Assembly (NCBI GenBank): GCA_964566055.1
Contig: CAZMHI010000049.1
Coordinates: 1-37,992, forward strand
Length of the DNA: 37,992 bases
Origin: TMED23 sp964566055
Lineage (GTDB): Bacteria > Pseudomonadota > Alphaproteobacteria > Rhodospirillales > UBA2165
Direction: 5' to 3'
The position numbers and the translations under genes are program-made. The first letter of the stretch is position 1. Each line of letters begins with the position of its first letter. The notes beneath the pieces were generated by a model that was not told the origin of the DNA, made no database searches, and worked only from the letters and a program-made list of their open reading frames with translations. Below, piece after piece: positions 1 to 7,582 of the stretch.

Positions 1-105
1 AAGGCCGGTGATGCACTAACATTCAAACTGGACCCATCAATGGGGGCTGACCACATATGCGTAAACGCCTCGCCGCTCTTGAATGCTAGAAAGCGCTCTC
101 ATTAA
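1..105 (+). CDS. Possible C-terminal end of a truncated upstream gene
   Basis: The first reading frame is open from the window edge for 34 codons and ends with TAA at 103-105, while the other two forward frames stop within a few codons. The readable tail includes GADHICVNASPLLNAR. I do not recognise it. It could be the end of a gene that begins before the window, or a chance open frame, and its short length keeps confidence low. Confidence 0.3.
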   Translation, partial: KAGDALTFKLDPSMGADHICVNASPLLNARKRSH

Positions 106-132
106 CTAAGATTTATTGAGTGGAGAAGTGAG

Positions 133-315
133 ATGACTACCGATAAACACACAACCGGCCTTTTAGACGCCGAACAACATTTTAGAAATGCCCAAAGTAT
201 GCGCGCCGAGTTTTACCGCGAATTGGGCCGGGCCTTGGTAAACTTTAAAAGAAATACGCTTAAGTCCATTGCAAAAATTGGGGCCGGCCTGTTCTTGATT
301 GCCACGCGTAACTAA
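133..315 (+). CDS. Small basic protein of 60 residues, function unknown
   Basis: This small gene has a good Shine-Dalgarno (TGGAGAAG) placed just before the ATG. The N-terminal half is hydrophilic, with an amphipathic stretch (FRNAQSMRAEFYRELGRAL). The C-terminal half is basic and then hydrophobic (IAKIGAGLFLIATRN), which could lie against the membrane. Short proteins of this shape (an RxAE...R-L segment followed by a basic amphipathic helix) are common in Alphaproteobacteria and mostly uncharacterised. It lies 44 bases before the selenoprotein candidate on the same strand, so the two may share a transcript. No catalytic motif is visible. It is probably real because of the ribosome binding site and composition, but no function can be given. 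Confidence 0.65.
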   Translation: MTTDKHTTGLLDAEQHFRNAQSMRAEFYRELGRALVNFKRNTLKSIAKIGAGLFLIATRN

Positions 316-359
316 TCAGCTACACTGCAGGCAACCGCATATTGAAGGGAGCCTGCCTG

Positions 360-977
360 ATGACCGAACCCGTCGTCTTAGAACTCTACACCGACTACGT
401 CTGACCCTGGTGTTATCTCAGCACCGGGCGTGTTGAAAAACTAAAAGAAAATTACAATGTCGAAGTTAAAATGGTGCATTTTCCCTTGCACCCGGATACG
501 CCGCTGGACGGCATCACCCTGGAAGATCTCTTCGCCGGTCGTGATTACGACATAAAAGGCAGCTTTGAGCGCATGAAAGCGCTGACCGAACTGGAAGGCC
601 TGCCCTACGGACCCCGCTCTCACTCTTATAATTCACGCCTTGCCCAGGAACTTGGCACCTGGGCCGACACGCAAGATGGCGGCGATGCGCTGCACATGAA
701 AATCTATCAGGCTTATTTCGTCGACAACAAAAACGTCGGCGATATCGAGGTACTGGTTGAGCTTGCCGAAGCGGCTGGTCTTGATGGCGCCGCGGCCCGG
801 AAAGTCATGGAGGACCGCACCTTCCAGGAAGCCGTCGATGCAGATTGGGATAAAGCCCGCCAGGTGGGTGTCACCGGTGTGCCGACTTATGTCGCCGGCG
901 GTGCTGGCGTGGTCGGCGCACAGCCCTACGAAGCACTCGAGCAGCTAATGGAGCACGCCGGAGCAGAGAAGAGGTAG
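360..977 (+). CDS. FrnE/DsbA-family thiol oxidoreductase, candidate selenoprotein (Sec at residue 15)
   Basis: The frame opens with ATG at 360, nine bases after a strong AAGGGAG Shine-Dalgarno (346-351), and runs to TAG at 975-977, giving 205 residues if the TGA at 402-404 is read through. The start reads LELYTDYV-(TGA)-PWCYLS. In FrnE-type DsbA proteins this place is DxxCPWCYxG, so the TGA replaces exactly the first, nucleophilic cysteine of the CxxC redox site, giving U-P-W-C. The rest is intact: a helical insertion with FERMKALTELEGLPYGPRS, and the cis-proline loop TGVPTYV near the end. The frame shows no other stop or frameshift, which argues against a decayed gene. Selenocysteine at a redox Cys position of thioredoxin-fold proteins is an established theme in bacteria. 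Starting at the internal ATG 471 would remove the first strand and the active site and has no comparable ribosome binding site. The recoding machinery (selA, selB, selC) is not in this window. Confidence 0.85.
418..436 (+). promoter_or_regulatory. SECIS-like hairpin downstream of the in-frame TGA
   Basis: Bases 418-424 (TCAGCAC) pair with 430-436 (GTGTTGA), with one G-U pair, closing a five-base loop CGGGC. The loop starts 20 bases after the TGA and has G as its second base. This matches the general bacterial SECIS description: a short stem-loop inside the coding region with a G near the start of the apical loop at roughly 16-37 bases from the UGA. An alternative hairpin directly after the TGA (405-407 and 409-412 with 422-428) is also possible and excludes this one. 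The assignment rests on hand folding. Confidence 0.55.
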
Positions 978-1056
978 GGGGAAAATATTGCCTTTCCAAC
1001 CCCCCATCTAAAAAGTTAGGGTGCCGAACAGATTAATTTGTTTGGGAGCCCCATCT

Positions 1057-2091
1057 GTGAACGCTGAAGACGTTAAAAAACTAGCCAAAGACTTAGGCGC
1101 GGATTTGGTCGGCATTGCCTCGGCCAGGACCCTCAACGCCTTTCCGCCCGATCCCTTGTGGCCGCAAACGCCGGAAAAAATTCTGCCGACCTGCAAAAGC
1201 GTCATTGTCATTGTGCAGCACATTCCGGTCGCTGCTTTCCGCGCCAAATCCAACATTCCGGTGCAGTATATGGACATGCTGGCGCTGCGCCGCATGGACC
1301 GCATCGCCTATAAACTAGCCGATATTCTTGAGCGCGATGGCCATCCTAGCTTTGTCACGGCCGCCCAGGAAACCGATTGGAACATGAAAAACGCCAGTTA
1401 CGGCTATCTCTCGACCCGGCATTTAGGCATTGAAGCCGGGCTCGGCACTTTTGGTTTGGAAGTGAATATTCTGACGCCGGAATATGGCCCCCGGCTCTAT
1501 CTCACCGGTATTCTGACCGAGCTCGAGCTCGAAGCGGACGCGCCGATGACCGAGCAGGTCTGTATTGGTGAGAACTGTTCCCGCTGTCTTTATAGCTGCC
1601 CCACCGATGCGGTACGTCATTATGGCATCGACAAACGCAATTGCGCCGTTGAAGCCCAGGAGTTTGGCTTTGCCACAGCAACCGCCTTTTTCATGAAGTA
1701 TGTGTTCGCCAGCCGCGAAGAGAAAAAAGAGCTGATCAAATCCCGGGATGTCTTCGGCTTCTGGCAGGGTCTGCTCAGGGTCGTCGGCTCCTTCGGTGAT
1801 TGCCCGCGTTGCCTGGCGGTCTGTCCGGTCGGCAATGACTACCATGCCTATCTGGCAACCCCGCAGAAATTCATCCCGGAAAAAACGCCGGAGAAAGTCG
1901 ATAAGGCCAAAGGCTTCCGGAGAGCACGCCGGAAAGGTGAAGAGATCAGCGGCCTCAATGACTGGAATATCCGCTGGGTCGGCCCTGAAGGCTATAAGGG
2001 CATCGTCGCCCGCCAGATGCAGGAATTTAAAAAGGCTCAAAAAGCCAGAGAACAAGAAAGCGAAGAAAAAAGTAAAGAGGAAGCAAAGTAA
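1057..2091 (+). CDS. QueG/reductive-dehalogenase-like double [4Fe-4S] protein, copy 1
   Basis: This protein has the two-part layout of the QueG (epoxyqueuosine reductase) and RdhA (reductive dehalogenase) superfamily. The N-terminal domain holds the segment EAGLGTFGLEVNILTPEYGP, the counterpart of the GxGxxGxNxxLxxPxxG cobalamin-domain motif. The ferredoxin domain follows with C169-x4-C-x2-C-x3-CP and C249-x2-C-x3-CP plus a Cys near residue 195, enough for two [4Fe-4S] clusters. I chose GTG 1057 (344 residues) because GGGAGC lies eight bases upstream and the protein then begins like its paralogue (NAEDVKKLAKDLGADLVGIA). The frame stays open to GTG 1021. There is no twin-arginine signal, so it is probably cytoplasmic, unlike respiratory RdhA. 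The tail is Lys/Glu-rich. The substrate is unknown. The HEAT-repeat tail of long QueG forms is absent, so queuosine synthesis is not indicated. Confidence 0.75.
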   Translation: MNAEDVKKLAKDLGADLVGIASARTLNAFPPDPLWPQTPEKILPTCKSVIVIVQHIPVAAFRAKSNIPVQYMDMLALRRMDRIAYKLADILERDGHPSFVTAAQETDWNMKNASYGYLSTRHLGIEAGLGTFGLEVNILTPEYGPRLYLTGILTELELEADAPMTEQVCIGENCSRCLYSCPTDAVRHYGIDKRNCAVEAQEFGFATATAFFMKYVFASREEKKELIKSRDVFGFWQGLLRVVGSFGDCPRCLAVCPVGNDYHAYLATPQKFIPEKTPEKVDKAKGFRRARRKGEEISGLNDWNIRWVGPEGYKGIVARQMQEFKKAQKAREQESEEKSKEEAK

Positions 2092-2092
2092 C

Positions 2093-3061
2093 ATGGTTGC
2101 AGTATTTCAATCGCCGATCACGGCAGCGGACGTAAAAGCCAAAGCGAAAGAGCTCGGCGCGGATTTAGCCGGTATTGCCGATGGCGCGGTGATGAACGCC
2201 AACCCGCCCTATCCAGCTGATCCCAAAACGCCCTTTGACATCACCGAGCATGATGCGGATCGGGTGATTGTGCTGGCAAGGCGTTTGAGCCTCGGCACCA
2301 GCCGCATCCAGGCCTGGGACAACCGCCACAAATATTATAATGACGAGCTCACCATCACGGCCCTCGAAGAAACTGCGCTGGAACTGGTGCTCTGGCTCGA
2401 AGAACAAGGCTACCCGGCCCTGATGGTGCCGCCGACTCATGTCGATCCCTGGAAGTATGACGGTAATCCGGAGGCCCATCTGTCGCCGCTCTTGTCGATG
2501 GATCATGCGGCGGTTGAAGCCGGGCTCGGCACGCTGGGCTTGAATCTGCAAATCCTGACACCGGAATTTGGGCCCCGGGTGATGATGATTGCAGTCTTAA
2601 CGTCCGCGCCGCTGGAGCCGGATAGCCGCATGGAAGAGTCTCTCTGCGGTGGTCCCGATTGCGGACGTTGCCTCAAGTCCTGCCCGGGCGATGTTATCGG
2701 CCATTGGGATCGCGACTGGCCGGGCTGCGATAGTTATCGCAACCCGCACGGCTTTAACCACCTGACCGAATTCCTCGGCAACGTCATCGATCAGGGTGAT
2801 CCGGAAACCCAGAAAAAAATGATCCGCTCGGAAGATGCTTTTAATATCTGGCAGAGTATTCTCCGTGGCGCCGGGGCGGTGATCGGCTGCCGCCGCTGCC
2901 AGGATGTCTGCCCGGTCGGTGAGGATTACGAGACCATGCTCAAAGACGCCGTCGACGAAATCGCCGAAGACACGCCTGAAAAACAAATCCGCCTCAAGGA
3001 TATGCTCGCCGATAGCTCGAATGGCAATCACGCGGCGCAAGCCCGCTGGATCGGCTCTTAG
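2093..3061 (+). CDS. QueG/reductive-dehalogenase-like double [4Fe-4S] protein, copy 2
   Basis: This is a 322-residue paralogue of the preceding gene, whose stop is one base before this ATG. The start MVAVFQSPITAADV aligns with the start of copy 1 and is preceded by AGAGGAAG, so longer upstream starts in this frame are not needed. The conserved segment VEAGLGTLGLNLQILTPEFGP is present. Cysteines occur as C185-x4-C190-x2-C193-x3-C197-P, C212 and C266-x2-C269-x3-C273-P, the same eight-Cys pattern as copy 1. The family includes QueG and corrinoid-dependent reductive dehalogenases; whether this protein binds cobalamin cannot be read directly. The tight spacing to copy 1 and to the CoA ligase two bases downstream indicates one operon. 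The pair may form a heterodimer or act on one CoA- or ring-bound substrate (inference). Confidence 0.75.
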   Translation: MVAVFQSPITAADVKAKAKELGADLAGIADGAVMNANPPYPADPKTPFDITEHDADRVIVLARRLSLGTSRIQAWDNRHKYYNDELTITALEETALELVLWLEEQGYPALMVPPTHVDPWKYDGNPEAHLSPLLSMDHAAVEAGLGTLGLNLQILTPEFGPRVMMIAVLTSAPLEPDSRMEESLCGGPDCGRCLKSCPGDVIGHWDRDWPGCDSYRNPHGFNHLTEFLGNVIDQGDPETQKKMIRSEDAFNIWQSILRGAGAVIGCRRCQDVCPVGEDYETMLKDAVDEIAEDTPEKQIRLKDMLADSSNGNHAAQARWIGS

Positions 3062-3063
3062 CC

Positions 3064-4350
3064 ATGCCCCTGCCGATCCCCTCCAGCCGAGATGAAATTT
3101 CAAAAATCCAAAGCGAGGGGAAAAAGCGCGCGCTGCAATTGGCGCGCAAGGCCAAGTTTCATCAGGGCCGGCTTGACGGCATCGATGAAGACAAGCTGGA
3201 TGATCCGGAGGAGTGGCGGAAAATTCCGCTGATGGATAAGGACGAGCTCCGCAGCATCCCGCCCGAACGCTTTTTTGATGATTTCTGCCATGCGCCCAAG
3301 AACGAGATTGCCGAGCTCTGGCGCTCCGGTGGCTCAACAGGCATTCCATTATTTTATCCCCGCACTTTCGAAGATTTGCCTTATTGCATTCTGTCTTTCG
3401 CCCGGAATTTGATCGCGCCCAATTTGGGCAAAAAAGATACCGCGCAAGTCTCGTTTCCGCTCGGCATCCACCCGGTCGGTCATGTCTATGCCCGCGCCTG
3501 TCAGCAGCACGAGATCGGTGTCAATTGGGCGGGGGCTGGTAATTCGACGCCGTCGGCGGTGCAGATCGATCTCATCAACCGCCTCCAGCCGACGGTCTGG
3601 ATGGGTATGTCGAGCTATGGCATTCACCTCGCCAATATGGCCGAAGACCAAGGCATTGATCTCGCGGGCTCTTCGGTGAATACAATTATGACGTCAGCCG
3701 AGCCGATGTCGATTGCCAAACGCGCCAAAATCAGCCGCATGTGGGGAGCTGAGGTTTGGGACGGTTTCGGCATGACCGAGGCCGGCATGATGGGCGGCGA
3801 ATCCGAGGCCAAGGACGGCTTTCACATTTGGACTGATTTGTTCTACATCGAAGTCGTGGATTTGGAGACGGGCGAGCCAGTGGCCGAGGGCAAGGAAGGC
3901 GGGCTGGTGGTGACACCGCTTTTTACCAATAACGCGACGCCGTTTATCCGTTGGAGCTCAGGCGACATCGTCACCTATCATGAGCGTGGCGCCACCGATG
4001 GCCCGCTCTCCGTCTTCCCGGTGATCAAGCATGCCCAGCGCACGGTCGGCTTTTTCAAAGTCCGGGGCGTCAATATCAACCACCCGGAACTGGAAGACTT
4101 TCTTTTTGACTACGAAGACTTGGTCGATTTTAAAGCCGAGATCGTCACCGAGAACGACCTCGACTTGCTGAGATTATCCATCGAGGTTTTACATAGCGGT
4201 GATTCGGCTGCACTTTCAGGGCGCATCATCGATGACACCAAAAATAAATTCGAGGTTACGCCGGATGTGGTTGTCCTAGAGCGCGGCACCTTGGCGGCTG
4301 AGTTTGAGTCGTCTGTGAAGGCCCCAAGATTTGTGGATAGACGGGATTAA
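3064..4350 (+). CDS. Phenylacetate-CoA ligase-like (PaaK family) adenylate-forming enzyme
   Basis: This 428-residue protein is about the usual length of PaaK-type ligases, which activate aryl or related carboxylates to acyl-AMP and then acyl-CoA in the cytoplasm. Visible motifs are the phosphate-binding loop SGGSTGIP (88-95), DGFGMTE (233-239, the YGxTE-type motif), SGD (299-301, ATP ribose contact), the hinge-region RTVGFFKVRG (326-335), and a C-terminal lysine in KAPRFVDRRD, where the catalytic lysine of the family lies. It starts two bases after the stop of the second Fe-S protein, so it is the third gene of that operon. This suggests that the Fe-S proteins act on, or prepare, a carboxylate that is then CoA-activated. 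The exact acid is unknown. SGGSTGIP differs slightly from the SSGTTGKP common in PaaK, so substrate choice may differ. Confidence 0.8.
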   Translation: MPLPIPSSRDEISKIQSEGKKRALQLARKAKFHQGRLDGIDEDKLDDPEEWRKIPLMDKDELRSIPPERFFDDFCHAPKNEIAELWRSGGSTGIPLFYPRTFEDLPYCILSFARNLIAPNLGKKDTAQVSFPLGIHPVGHVYARACQQHEIGVNWAGAGNSTPSAVQIDLINRLQPTVWMGMSSYGIHLANMAEDQGIDLAGSSVNTIMTSAEPMSIAKRAKISRMWGAEVWDGFGMTEAGMMGGESEAKDGFHIWTDLFYIEVVDLETGEPVAEGKEGGLVVTPLFTNNATPFIRWSSGDIVTYHERGATDGPLSVFPVIKHAQRTVGFFKVRGVNINHPELEDFLFDYEDLVDFKAEIVTENDLDLLRLSIEVLHSGDSAALSGRIIDDTKNKFEVTPDVVVLERGTLAAEFESSVKAPRFVDRRD

Positions 4351-4386
4351 GATCGATATTGTAAACCAGACTTAAAAAATTCGTTT

Positions 4387-6774
4387 CTACACTTCTTCGT
4401 CTTCTGCTTCCCAACATAGCTCCGCTTGCTCAGGACCACCGGGACAATAATGGCCAAACATTGGGCATCCTCCCAAACTCCTACGATCTACTTCTTCGGG
4501 TGCGTCATCTGGTATTGGCTCTTCTAACATTGTTCGTAAGAAATTTTCATGCTCAGGCGAAAAATTATCATATTCACCACCATCAAACATATTTTGGAGG
4601 TGTAGTTTATGATCTTCCAAATCGGATTTTGAAATTGGTGGCAGAGGCATCAATTCTATACAATGTTCCCATGGGCAAATAAGGTCTTGTTCCTCGAATG
4701 CCGCGTTTGGTCGAAATTCAGCAATGTAGCCTAGGTGCCCCGAAACCTCCCTGGAAAGACATAAATGCACAAGGAATGCCAAGTCAAATTCGTCTAAATT
4801 CGATATTTCAAGATCTTCACCAGAATGTTTGACAAAACCATTCTTGATCAAGTCAGTAACAATAAGATCAAACCGTAGTTTTTCATCCTCGAGTACTATT
4901 TCAACACTCGAAGTGAATTCGAAGGGGTGACCAAATCTTCTAATGGCCCAAAGTGCATCAAGATGCGAAGAAGACAATTCAACTAATTCACCTATCCGGC
5001 CACGAGATTCTCCAAACTCAGCTAAAGCCTCGACGTGATCCCCCCACTTTGCGATCGTTGAATAGAGAATTCCATCACCATCTCCGCGCTCTTTTTCCAT
5101 ACATTCTCGGTAATAAGCTTCGGCAGATTGCCGAATTTTCTTTTGTGTTTTTTGAGAATTGAGACTGAATGCGATTGATCGAATTGAATCATGAACAAAA
5201 AATTCGCTTCCTTCAATTTGAACTAGCCCCAGGTTAACCATCTGGTTCAACAAATGGACTGCTGATACTTCACTGGAATTAAAAATCTCTGCAATATCAA
5301 CACCGAACGGATAATCAAACACTGCACATGAAAGGAGTAATATCCGATACTTCTCATCAAGATTATTAAGTACTTCGGTAAATAACCAGTTCTGAGCATG
5401 GCTGACCCCGCGCGCACTAAGGTCGCTGATATCAATTTCTTTTCCTTCAGCCATCAAATTTTTAATAAGCAAAATAGACTGAAAATGGCCTCCAACAGCG
5501 GCCTTCAATTCAAATAAAAATTCATCAGAAAAGGTGTTATCGATACTCTCGAAAATTTCTCTAATTTCCAAGATATCGAGGGCCGGCACCTGATACGAAA
5601 TAACGTTTTGGTTATTATCATCGCGGGCAAACGTAAATTTTGTTATGTCGGTTGAAGACATAACTATTCCACCAACCAAATTTTTATCAATACAAGACGT
5701 ATGAATAATTTTGGAAAATTGCTGTAGTGATTCATTACCTGAATTTAAAGAATCGATGAACAATATAATCGGCAGGCGCTTCAGTATTTTTACTATTTGT
5801 TCTGCAAATTCATCACTCTGACTAATCGTGGATAACACGATCTCGGCATCATCGATGTAACCATGGTGACGTAGACAATGTGAAAAGGTGGTTGCCAACC
5901 TTGAAATTGAAACAAACGGATTAACATTTATCCAGCAAACGGACTGGCCAGTTTCATGAAAATCAGCGGCAATTTGTGCTAACAAAGCGGATTTGCCAGT
6001 TCCTGTAACGCCATAAACTAATGAACAAGAAGAATTCTTAATAATATCACTCAGCTCATTTTTAGCATCCATCCGAGCCAGAAAAACTTCTGGTAATGGC
6101 AGATTAAGCCAAGTATCAAATGCCAATGTGACTCCCAACATTTTAAAGTGTTCTTCAATTTCTTTAACTGGAGTAACATCTGCTCGTTTTGAAAGGTCGA
6201 AGAAATATTTCCACAATTTTGAAAAGACGGTTTCTAAATCTTCTTCAATTAAAAAAGGAGGCCGCATTAAAATTTTCTTGATCTGTTCCTTTATCAATCT
6301 TGCGGGATCGTTATCATCATCGGAACTGTAAGCTCGTGTAATTATAGCCAATTTCGACATTATCGATTTGATATCGCTGGGTTCTAGCTCCTTAGTGCAA
6401 AATTTCTTAAGAAATTTATCCTCCGGTACATTCCCCTTTTCGATTTTTTCTTTTAAAGATTTAACATCCCTACTGGCTGGTCCATTGGTAACAAAAGCAA
6501 ACCGCACATTTTCTCCATTATTCTGAATAAAATTGCTCAATATTGGTTTCAATTCAGACGGAGTCCACTGGTACCCCTCACTTTTTTTCTTAAGTTGAAT
6601 GCGTTCAGAGATGCCATCGAAGAAGAAAAGGTTCAAATCTTCGCCCGTATCATCAAGACTTTCTACCTGCACTTCAATCAAGTCTCGATTAACTTTTGAT
6701 AACTCTTCAAGAACTCGTAAAATAGTGTAGGAAACTTGATAATCGATCCCTCGAATATTTTCCGGTCCACTCAT
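4387..6774 (-). CDS. Large STAND-type NTPase with candidate nuclease-like N-terminus and Cys-rich tail, probable defence gene
   Basis: This is a 795-residue protein. The N-terminus (RGIDYQ..., then ESLDDTGEDLNLFFFDG...IQLKKK, about 8-64) has the acidic-residue plus QxK pattern seen in PD-(D/E)xK-like domains such as the Cap4/DUF4297 class. A P-loop NTPase module follows: Walker A GVTGTGKS (255-262), Walker B LPIILFIDSLN (334-344) and a sensor-like VGGIVMSSTD. A winged-helix-like stretch (AVHLLNQMVNLGLVQIEGSEFFVHD) and a long alpha-helical region come next. The tail carries C770, H775, C777 and C787 in GGCPMFGHYCPGG...QAELC, which may bind zinc. This order (effector, NTPase switch, sensor region) is typical of STAND antiphage proteins; the defence role is inference. 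The gene is clearly more AT-rich than its neighbours and convergent with the operon to its left, consistent with transfer. The nuclease call is tentative. Confidence 0.7.
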   Translation of the reverse strand: MSGPENIRGIDYQVSYTILRVLEELSKVNRDLIEVQVESLDDTGEDLNLFFFDGISERIQLKKKSEGYQWTPSELKPILSNFIQNNGENVRFAFVTNGPASRDVKSLKEKIEKGNVPEDKFLKKFCTKELEPSDIKSIMSKLAIITRAYSSDDDNDPARLIKEQIKKILMRPPFLIEEDLETVFSKLWKYFFDLSKRADVTPVKEIEEHFKMLGVTLAFDTWLNLPLPEVFLARMDAKNELSDIIKNSSCSLVYGVTGTGKSALLAQIAADFHETGQSVCWINVNPFVSISRLATTFSHCLRHHGYIDDAEIVLSTISQSDEFAEQIVKILKRLPIILFIDSLNSGNESLQQFSKIIHTSCIDKNLVGGIVMSSTDITKFTFARDDNNQNVISYQVPALDILEIREIFESIDNTFSDEFLFELKAAVGGHFQSILLIKNLMAEGKEIDISDLSARGVSHAQNWLFTEVLNNLDEKYRILLLSCAVFDYPFGVDIAEIFNSSEVSAVHLLNQMVNLGLVQIEGSEFFVHDSIRSIAFSLNSQKTQKKIRQSAEAYYRECMEKERGDGDGILYSTIAKWGDHVEALAEFGESRGRIGELVELSSSHLDALWAIRRFGHPFEFTSSVEIVLEDEKLRFDLIVTDLIKNGFVKHSGEDLEISNLDEFDLAFLVHLCLSREVSGHLGYIAEFRPNAAFEEQDLICPWEHCIELMPLPPISKSDLEDHKLHLQNMFDGGEYDNFSPEHENFLRTMLEEPIPDDAPEEVDRRSLGGCPMFGHYCPGGPEQAELCWEAEDEEV

Positions 6775-6916
6775 ATCAATCCAACAGGAATCAACTAGTT
6801 TAAGGAGAAGAAGAAAATTTAATCATTCAACTATTGCTTGGATATTCTCACAAGACCATGTCAGGCGCAATTGGATTGATTGGAAGAATTTAATCCCCAT
6901 CGGCACCCCCCTCCAT

Positions 6917-6960
6917 CGTAGTTTCGCAAGCTGTTCGCGGATTGACGGTAGGAAAATCAA
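6917..6960 (-). pseudogene. Remnant copy of the tctA 3' end
   Basis: Read on the minus strand, these 44 bases encode LIFLPSIREQLAKL plus two bases, identical in protein to the C-terminal region of tctA at 7611-7654. They differ from it at 7 of 44 bases, all seven silent. Weaker similarity runs on to about 6893, including the region of the tctA stop codon with a two-base length change. No reading frame for the rest of a transporter is present. It abuts and slightly overlaps the stop of the carbonic anhydrase gene. Confidence 0.7.
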
Positions 6961-7559
6961 TCCGCACCCACCAGCTCCGTCCAGGCATCGCCGCTCTGGT
7001 GTTCGAGCAGTTCGCCGGCGTCGAGATCAAACCACCAGCCATGCAGGATTAACGTACCGTCTTCGACCCGGTCGCGGACCCAGGGAAAACTTAAGAGATT
7101 GCTCAGTGAGACCGTCACCGCCTTGCGCTCGGCATCGCCAGGAGTTTCGCCCCGCGCCGGACCGGCAATCGCCACCCAGTCGTCAATGAATTCGCGTGCC
7201 TCCCCTGCCTCGGCGCCGTCAAGCAACCGCTGGATACCGCCGCAATGAGCATGGCCTAAGACAATGATGTGAGAAACGGCCAAATCCCTGACCGCATATT
7301 CCAGCGCCGCATTGGTGCCATGATAGCTGCCGCCCGGATCGTAAGGCGGCACCAAATTAGCCACATTGCGGACAACAAACAGCTCGCCCGGCCCGGCTTG
7401 GGTGATAATCGAGGGATTAACCCGGCTGTCGGAGCAGGCAATGACCATAGCGTCCGGGTGCTGGCCGTTCTCAACCAGCGAATTGTAAATTTCCGGCTGG
7501 TCATCGTAATACGTTTTGCGGAAAGCCTGGAAGCCTTCGATGAGTTTATTTATCGGCAT
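6957..7559 (-). CDS. Beta-class carbonic anhydrase
   Basis: This 200-residue protein is of normal length for bacterial beta-carbonic anhydrases, which interconvert CO2 and bicarbonate using zinc. The zinc and catalytic residues are all present: C42-S-D44-S-R46 in ACSDSR, and H103-A-H-C106 in GHAHCGG. GELFVVRNVANLVPPY (58-73) is the conserved segment between them. I chose the ATG at 7559 (MPINKLIEGF), the usual family start; the frame is open further upstream into the end of tctA but that extension shows no family features. The start is 24 bases after the tctA stop on the same strand, so it is probably co-transcribed with tctCBA. Carbonic anhydrase could supply or remove bicarbonate linked to carboxylate metabolism (inference). 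The 3' end runs directly into a copy of the tctA end. Confidence 0.93.
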   Translation of the reverse strand: MPINKLIEGFQAFRKTYYDDQPEIYNSLVENGQHPDAMVIACSDSRVNPSIITQAGPGELFVVRNVANLVPPYDPGGSYHGTNAALEYAVRDLAVSHIIVLGHAHCGGIQRLLDGAEAGEAREFIDDWVAIAGPARGETPGDAERKAVTVSLSNLLSFPWVRDRVEDGTLILHGWWFDLDAGELLEHQSGDAWTELVGAD

Positions 7560-7582
7560 AATAGATCGAGTGGATAAATCTT

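Noticed and set aside
1423..2094. Long open frame on the minus strand antisense to the first Fe-S protein gene
   Set aside because: It lies fully opposite a gene with clear [4Fe-4S] motifs, and its own protein shows no recognisable pattern.
2597..3349. 250-codon frame on the minus strand
   Set aside because: It runs across the end of one supported gene and the start of another; composition is Arg/Pro-rich shadow coding.
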